Positions 13,804 through 16,623 of a stretch of DNA of 16,623 nucleotides are shown here, in pieces. Position numbers and translations under genes: made by a program. Origin of the DNA: Chloroflexota bacterium (GTDB taxonomy: Bacteria; Chloroflexota; Limnocylindria; Limnocylindrales; CSP1-4); contig JAGDMV010000012.1 of the NCBI GenBank assembly GCA_017860675.1, positions 1 through 16,623 on the forward strand. The letters are read 5' to 3'. The notes below the pieces were generated by a model, which saw only the letters and a program-made list of their open reading frames with translations, was not told the origin of the DNA and made no database searches. Positions within the stretch are counted from its first letter, which is position 1. Each line of letters begins with the position of its first letter.

Positions 13804-13860
13804 GAACACCCGCCCACCCCAGATCGCCACGTGTGCACCAAGGGAGGAGCCAAGTCCAGC

Positions 13861-14115
13861 ATGGCAGCCCGAATCCGTCTCACCCGCGTCGGGGCGACGA
13901 AGCAGCCGTCGTACCGCGTCGTCGTCGCGGACAGCCGCAGCCCGCGCGACGGTCGCTCGATCGAGATCCTCGGCCACTACAACCCGCGCACCGACCCCGT
14001 CGACTTCGCCGTCGATGTGGAGAAGACCAAGGCCTGGCTCGCGAAGGGCGCGCTCCCGTCGAACACGGTGGCCCGCCTCCTGCGCCAGGCCGGCGTCCTG
14101 CCGGCGGCCAAGTAG
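13861..14115 (+). CDS. rpsP: 30S ribosomal protein bS16
   Basis: The 84-residue basic protein MAARIRLTRVGATKQPSYR... contains all bS16 signatures: IRLTRVGATKQPSYRVVVAD, SPRDGRSIEILGHYNP, and the C-terminal KAWLAKGALPSNTVARLLRQAG. It helps 30S assembly. A strong GGGAGGAG at 13842-13849 lies 11 bases before ATG 13861 and fixes this start; the in-frame GTG at 13831 would add ten unrelated residues and place the ribosome site inside the gene. It is the first gene of the rpsP-khpA-rimM-trmD group, in the conserved order. Confidence 0.97.
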   Translation: MAARIRLTRVGATKQPSYRVVVADSRSPRDGRSIEILGHYNPRTDPVDFAVDVEKTKAWLAKGALPSNTVARLLRQAGVLPAAK

Positions 14116-14127
14116 GAGGGACGACCG

Positions 14128-14361
14128 ATGGCTGCACCGCAGCTCGTCGAGTACGTGGCCAGATCGCTGGTCGACGACCCCGACGCCGTCCATGTCGAGG
14201 TCATCCACGAGGCCGGCCAGGCGATCATCGAGCTTCACGTCGCCGACGACGACATGGGCAAGGTGATCGGCCGGAACGGCAGCGTCGCCAAGGCACTCCG
14301 CACGCTGCTCAAGGTCGCGGCCGCCCGCGAGGGCGAGTCGTTCACGCTGGAGATCGTCTGA
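14128..14361 (+). CDS. khpA: KH domain RNA-binding protein KhpA (YlqC)
   Basis: This 77-residue protein consists of one KH domain. The GxxG loop is GKVIGRNGSVAKALRTLL (G48-R-N-G51), preceded by the strand AIIELHVADDDMG and followed by SFTLEIV. KhpA homologues bind RNA, often with KhpB/Jag, and affect cell division and ribosome-related processes in Gram-positive bacteria. GGAGGG directly after the rpsP stop lies about 7 bases before the ATG. The rpsP-khpA-rimM order is conserved. Its last codons contain GGAG (14349-14352), a possible ribosome site for rimM. Confidence 0.94.
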   Translation: MAAPQLVEYVARSLVDDPDAVHVEVIHEAGQAIIELHVADDDMGKVIGRNGSVAKALRTLLKVAAAREGESFTLEIV

Positions 14362-14395
14362 CGGCCGGCCGCCAGCTCGCTGACGGCCGGCCGCC
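14358..14395 (+). repeat. 16-bp direct repeat at the khpA/rimM junction
   Basis: CTGACGGCCGGCCGCC occurs at 14358-14373 and again at 14380-14395 (22-base period). The first copy contains the khpA stop codon. Each copy contains the self-complementary GGCCGGCC, so the two can also pair as an 8-bp hairpin around a 14-base loop. The period is not a multiple of three. Confidence 0.6.
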
Positions 14396-14984
14396 CACCG
14401 GCACGCCAGCCGGTCACGGGTCCGCCGGCGACGTTGCCGGCGAGCGCCTGGTCGTTGCCCTCGTGCGCGGTCTGCACGGCGTCCACGGGGCGGTCCGCCT
14501 CGAGGTCCTCACCGATCGTCCGGCCGAGCGCTTCCGGCCGGGCCAGGTGCTGCATCGCGAGGGGTCGGACGAGCCGCTGTCGGTCGTCGAGGCCAGGCCG
14601 GCCGAGCCCGGCTGGGTTGTGCGCCTCGCCGAGGTTCCCGACCGGACGGCAGCGGAGCCGCTGCGCGGCGCCTACCTCGAGGCCGTCGTATCCCGCGCCG
14701 TCGTCCTGGCGGGCGACGAGCACTGGTGGCACGAGGTGATCGGGTCCACCGTCCGAGACCCGGCGGGCGCGGTGCTCGGCACCGTGGTCGACCTCTACCG
14801 TGCCGGCGGAGCCGAGGTGCTGATGGTGGCCGGCGGACCCGTCGGGCCGTTCGAGGTGCCGGCAGCTCGCCCGTTCGTGACCGCCCTCGACCCGCGTGGG
14901 GCGGGGGTGATCGTGGACCCGGCCACCCTGGACCTCGCCGGCGGGGCCCGGGGACGGTCGCCCGGTCCGGAGGGGGAATCGTGA
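14358..14984 (+). CDS. rimM: 16S rRNA processing protein RimM
   Basis: RimM binds uS19 and assists 30S head maturation. The conserved part is clear: ERLVVALVRGLHGVHGAVRL (about 29-48), LTDRPAERFRPG, the linker, then the PRC-barrel half with EHWWHEVIGSTV (121-132), GAVLGTVVDLYRAGGAEVLMV and FVTALDPRGAGVIVDP. No ATG, GTG or TTG precedes the first strand in this frame after the khpA gene; the first such codon, GTG 14463, would remove the first beta strand. I set the start at CTG 14358, which overlaps the khpA stop as CTGA (like the GTGA overlaps elsewhere) and has GGAG 5 bases upstream. CTG 14448 is the alternative and gives a more typical 178-residue protein. The direct repeat at 14358-14395 makes the choice uncertain. 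The gene itself is secure; the start is not. Confidence 0.88.
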   Translation: MTAGRQLADGRPPTGTPAGHGSAGDVAGERLVVALVRGLHGVHGAVRLEVLTDRPAERFRPGQVLHREGSDEPLSVVEARPAEPGWVVRLAEVPDRTAAEPLRGAYLEAVVSRAVVLAGDEHWWHEVIGSTVRDPAGAVLGTVVDLYRAGGAEVLMVAGGPVGPFEVPAARPFVTALDPRGAGVIVDPATLDLAGGARGRSPGPEGES

Positions 14985-15730
14985 TCGAGATCGACATCCT
15001 GACCCTGTTCCCCGAGATGTTCCGCGGGCCGCTGGCCGCCAGCATCCCCGCGCGGATCCTGCAGGAGGGGCTCGCAGCCGTCCGCGTCCACGATCTCCGC
15101 CAGTGGGGCATCGGCCGCCACCGGAGCGTGGACGACACGCCGTACGGCGGGGGAGCCGGGATGATCCTGCGGCCCGAGCCCGTGGCCGGCGCGCTGGCCG
15201 AGCTGCGGCGGCCGGACAGCGTCGTGATCCTGTTCGACCCGACCGGGGAGCGGTTTGCCCAGACGCGGGCAGAGGACCTGGCCCGGTACCCGCACCTCGT
15301 GCTCGTCTGTCCGCGCTACGAGGGCGTCGACGAGCGGATCCGGGGGATGGTCGACCTGGAGCTGTCGATCGGCGACTACGTCCTGACGGGCGGCGAGCTG
15401 CCGGCGCTCGTCGTCTGCGACACGATCCTGCGGCTGCTGCCGGGGGCGATCGAGCCGGCCTCGCTGGCAGACGAGTCGTTCACGACCGGGCTCCTGGAAT
15501 ACCCGCAGTACACCCGGCCAGCTCGATTCGACGGCCGCGCGGTGCCGTCCGTCCTGGCCTCGGGCGACCATGGCGCGGTCCGACGCTGGCGGCTGAAGGA
15601 GTCGCTCCGCCGCACGCTGGAGCGCCGGCCGGACCTGCTCGCGGTGCGCGACCTGTCGCCGGAGGAGGACCGGCTCATGGCCGAGATCCGGGCCGAGGCG
15701 GGCCCCGAGGGCGGGCCGGTCGGCGACTGA
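14981..15730 (+). CDS. trmD: tRNA (guanine-N1)-methyltransferase TrmD
   Basis: TrmD methylates G37 of tRNAs using S-adenosylmethionine, which prevents +1 frameshifting at Pro, Leu and Arg codons. The 249-residue protein has IDILTLFPEMF (4-14), WGIGRHRSVDDTPYGGGAGM (42-61), CPRYEGVDER (110-119) and the trefoil-knot SAM loop SIGDYVLTGGELPA (129-142), with R151 in TILRLLPG. LLEYPQYTRPARF (171-183) carries an acidic E173 at the position of the catalytic Asp in E. coli, as is common outside Proteobacteria. It starts at GTG in a GTGA overlap with rimM, with GGAGGGGG just upstream. It is the last gene before a 196-base gap. Confidence 0.97.
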   Translation: MIEIDILTLFPEMFRGPLAASIPARILQEGLAAVRVHDLRQWGIGRHRSVDDTPYGGGAGMILRPEPVAGALAELRRPDSVVILFDPTGERFAQTRAEDLARYPHLVLVCPRYEGVDERIRGMVDLELSIGDYVLTGGELPALVVCDTILRLLPGAIEPASLADESFTTGLLEYPQYTRPARFDGRAVPSVLASGDHGAVRRWRLKESLRRTLERRPDLLAVRDLSPEEDRLMAEIRAEAGPEGGPVGD

Positions 15731-15755
15731 CCGGCGTCAGGGCGATCGTCGGCAC

Positions 15756-15774
15756 CCGCGCGGTTTGCGCGTGG
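15756..15774 (+). terminator. Hairpin after trmD (weak terminator candidate)
   Basis: CCGCGCG (15756-15762) can pair with CGCGTGG (15768-15774), seven pairs with one G-U, around a GTTTG loop, 25 bases after the trmD stop. There is no T-tract. It precedes the separate rplS promoter candidate, which is consistent with a transcript boundary. Confidence 0.35.
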
Positions 15775-15815
15775 CTCCCGTTGGCCGCTGGGCGCGCTCG
15801 GCCGGCGAGGAAACA

Positions 15816-15824
15816 TGCTATCCT
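15816..15824 (+). promoter_or_regulatory. Extended -10 promoter candidate for rplS (TGCTATCCT)
   Basis: TGC-TATCCT is an extended -10 element (TGn directly before the hexamer). With the following bases, 15819-15838, it is 17/20 identical to the rpmF promoter/start region. Transcription would begin near 15831, giving a leader of about 96 bases. No recognisable -35 is present, which is usual for extended -10 promoters. Confidence 0.55.
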
Positions 15825-15875
15825 CCGCCGTCGGCCGCCCCGAGCGGTTTCCCTCCGATCACCACGCCCAGCAGC

Positions 15876-15904
15876 CGGCGGCCAGCGGTGCGTCGCGGCC
15901 GCCG
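15876..15904 (+). promoter_or_regulatory. Leader hairpin before rplS (possible ribosomal-protein leader)
   Basis: CGGCGGCC (15876-15883) pairs with GGCCGCCG (15897-15904) around a 13-base loop, ending 10 bases upstream of the GAGGA ribosome site (15915-15919). L19 leaders are known in other phyla; whether this hairpin is one of that kind cannot be decided from a single sequence. Confidence 0.35.
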
Positions 15905-15926
15905 CCCCCAGCCCGAGGATCCTCCC

Positions 15927-16171
15927 GTGAACGTGCTCGACGAGATCGTCAGGGCACCGTGTTGCGCCTGACCGGCGGCGGGATCACCCGCTCGGTCACC
16001 GTCCGGCGGATCGCGTCGGGCGTCGGCGTGGAGCGGACGTTCAAGGTCAACAGCCCGCGGATCGAGCGGATCGAGGTCGTCCGTCACGGCGTCGCCCGGC
16101 GGGCGAAGCTGTACTTCCTCCGCAAGCGGGTCGGCAAGGCGGCCACACTGCGCGAGCGGCGCACGAGCTGA
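15927..16171 (+). pseudogene. rplS: 50S ribosomal protein bL19, with an apparent internal deletion of about 103 bases
   Basis: From GTG 15927, behind GAGGA 7 bases upstream, the product starts MNVLDEIVRA, a proper bL19 N-terminus, then reads into a TGA at 15969-15971. Two bases over, from 15953, the rest of bL19 is intact to 16171: GTVLRLTGGGITRSVTVRRI, GVGVERTFKVNSPRIERIEV and RRAKLYFLRKRVGKAA. The segment between them, normally '..QLRTDxPxFRPGDTVxVHVxVVEGxRERIQxFE', is missing. bL19 is normally essential and joins the 30S-50S bridge, so either the assembly dropped about 103 bases here or a second copy exists. Promoter, leader, ribosome site, C-terminus and terminator all look normal. An open frame exists from 15815, but its first 45 residues are unlike bL19. 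Confidence 0.85.
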
Positions 16172-16188
16172 GAGCCGCTCCCGTCGCG

Positions 16189-16208
16189 CTCGGTCGCCTG
16201 CGGCCGAG
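16189..16208 (+). terminator. First hairpin after rplS
   Basis: CTCGGTCG (16189-16196) pairs with CGGCCGAG (16201-16208), eight pairs with one G-U, around a CCTG loop, 17 bases after the rplS stop. It has no T-tract and may act together with the stronger hairpin at 16224-16248. Confidence 0.35.
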
Positions 16209-16223
16209 TCGCCGGTCACCATC

Positions 16224-16248
16224 CGGCCCCGCCCCGGCGGCGGGGCCG
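16224..16248 (+). terminator. Strong terminator hairpin between rplS and rnhB
   Basis: CGGCCCCGCC (16224-16233) pairs perfectly with GGCGGGGCCG (16239-16248) around a 5-base CCGGC loop, followed by TTCGATT. The ten-pair all-GC stem with a short T-containing tail is the best intrinsic terminator in the window. It separates rplS from the rnhB promoter candidate. Confidence 0.65.
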
Positions 16249-16259
16249 TTCGATTCCGG

Positions 16260-16265
16260 TAGGCT
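16260..16265 (+). promoter_or_regulatory. -10 element (TAGGCT) for a leaderless rnhB transcript
   Basis: TAGGCT ends 8 bases before the rnhB ATG (16274), so transcription would start at or next to the start codon. There is no Shine-Dalgarno upstream, which agrees with leaderless translation. Confidence 0.5.
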
Positions 16266-16273
16266 TCTGGTCG

Positions 16274-16623
16274 ATGGCTCCCCGGGTCCCTGACCTCCGC
16301 TTCGAGCGCGCCCTGTGGCGGGCAGGCTCGACCCGCGTGGCCGGGGTCGACGAGGTAGGGGTGGCGCCGACGTGCGGCCCGGTGGTCGCCGCGGCGGTCA
16401 TCGTCCGGCCGGGCTGCCACCGGATCCCGGGCGTGCGCGACAGCAAGACGCTGTCGGCGGCGCAGCGCGAGCGGCTGGCGGCGGTGATCCGGCGGCGAGC
16501 GGTGGCGATCGGGGTCGGGGCCGCGTCGGTCGGCGAGATCGATCGGCTGAACATCTACCACGCCACGCACCTGGCGATGCGGCGGGCGATCGCCCGCCTC
16601 GGCGGCCACGACCACGTCCTCGT
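16274..16623 (+). CDS. rnhB: Ribonuclease HII (3' partial)
   Basis: RNase HII removes ribonucleotides misincorporated into DNA and helps degrade RNA-DNA hybrids. The visible 116 residues carry RVAGVDEVG with catalytic D26 and E27, CGPVVAAAVIV (34-44), GVRDSKTLSAAQRERL (53-68) with the conserved DSK-LS, ASVGEIDRLNIYHATHLAMRRA and the lead-in DHVLV to the third catalytic Asp motif, which lies beyond the edge. The usual DEaGRGP motif reads DEVGVAP (G29-V30-A31). Since the GRG residues read the RNA-DNA junction in characterised RNases HII, this is a notable change. rplS-rnhB adjacency is conserved, though rbgA, present between them in Bacillus, is absent. The start codon is ATG 16274 with a -10 element just upstream and no ribosome site. 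Confidence 0.9.
   Translation, partial: MAPRVPDLRFERALWRAGSTRVAGVDEVGVAPTCGPVVAAAVIVRPGCHRIPGVRDSKTLSAAQRERLAAVIRRRAVAIGVGAASVGEIDRLNIYHATHLAMRRAIARLGGHDHVL

Noticed and set aside
13828..13836. CACGTGTGC, shared between the palindrome at 858-869 and the rpsP upstream region
   Set aside because: Only nine bases match and the rpsP copy is not a full palindrome at the same register; chance cannot be excluded.
13831..13860. GTG 13831 as the rpsP start
   Set aside because: It would add ten residues not found in bS16 and put the strong GGGAGGAG inside the gene.
11068..14238. Very long open frames on the minus strand, here more than 1000 codons, with others opposite smc and ftsY
   Set aside because: They lie exactly antisense to well-recognised genes (ffh, DUF3352, rpsP, khpA). 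Long antisense frames are expected in DNA this GC-rich, and their translations are low-complexity with no family motifs.
15815..15952. ATG 15815 as a genuine start of an extended bL19
   Set aside because: The extra 45 residues are Pro/Arg/Ser-rich, overlap the promoter and leader hairpin, and differ from every bL19 N-terminus; a correct N-terminus exists in another frame at 15927.
1..16623. tRNA, rRNA, CRISPR arrays, insertion sequences or prophage
   Set aside because: No cloverleaf, spaced repeats, transposase motifs or terminal inverted repeats were seen; the region is a continuous housekeeping cluster.

Overview
The window is a very GC-rich bacterial housekeeping region with every gene on the + strand. 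It follows the ribosome, SRP and chromosome-segregation gene order familiar from Bacillus (plsX ... acpP-rnc-smc-ftsY-ffh-rpsP-khpA-rimM-trmD-rplS-rnhB). Three things suggest a Chloroflexota (Limnocylindria-like) chromosome: a short coiled-coil gene at 951 of a type I associate with that phylum, a DUF3352 membrane protein between ffh and rpsP, and the very high GC content with frequent GTG starts. The phylum is an inference from gene content and remembered family distribution; no search was run.

Layout. (1) 2-812: the 3' end of a class III adenylate/guanylate cyclase with a membrane anchor and an extracytoplasmic domain, split by a +1 frameshift. (2) 813-950: a promoter with a 12-bp palindrome in its -35 region. 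(3) 951-2026: the coiled-coil protein and DUF177/YceD. (4) A promoter and hairpin leader at 2037-2140, then a tight run rpmF-plsX-asp23-nusB-acpP-rnc-smc-ftsY up to 10326. (5) A 271-base gap (10327-10597) with hairpins, a possible 43-codon ORF, a promoter and a possible 18-codon leaderless upstream ORF, then ffh and the DUF3352 gene, closed by a GC-rich hairpin at 13773-13803. (6) rpsP-khpA-rimM-trmD, 13861-15730. (7) A promoter and hairpin leader at 15816-15926, an rplS gene with an apparent internal deletion, and a terminator at 16224-16248. (8) An apparently leaderless rnhB that runs off the right edge.

The genes serve translation and its coupling to the membrane. They cover ribosomal proteins bL32, bS16 and bL19, ribosome maturation (RimM, KhpA, DUF177, RNase III), tRNA m1G37 methylation (TrmD), rRNA antitermination (NusB), and co-translational membrane targeting (Ffh and FtsY). 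PlsX and acyl carrier protein supply phospholipid synthesis, SMC condenses the chromosome and RNase HII removes ribonucleotides. Many junctions are 4-base GTGA stop/start overlaps, which implies translational coupling.

The points most worth checking are: (a) rplS lacks about 34 codons, and the frame change fits a 103-base deletion at a possible CAGGGC microhomology; (b) rpmF and rplS share a 20-base promoter/start-region motif (17/20 identical) and both have leaders of about 90-100 bases with strong hairpins; (c) rimM has no ATG, GTG or TTG start that keeps its conserved N-terminus, and a 16-base direct repeat sits at its 5' boundary; (d) RNase HII lacks the usual GRG motif and RNase III lacks one acidic active-site residue; (e) the DUF3352 protein is an internal duplication; (f) SMC carries three low-complexity insertions. 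No mobile element, CRISPR array, tRNA or rRNA is visible. I did not find a clearly new multi-gene system; the novelty is in the regulatory architecture and in unusual versions of conserved genes.
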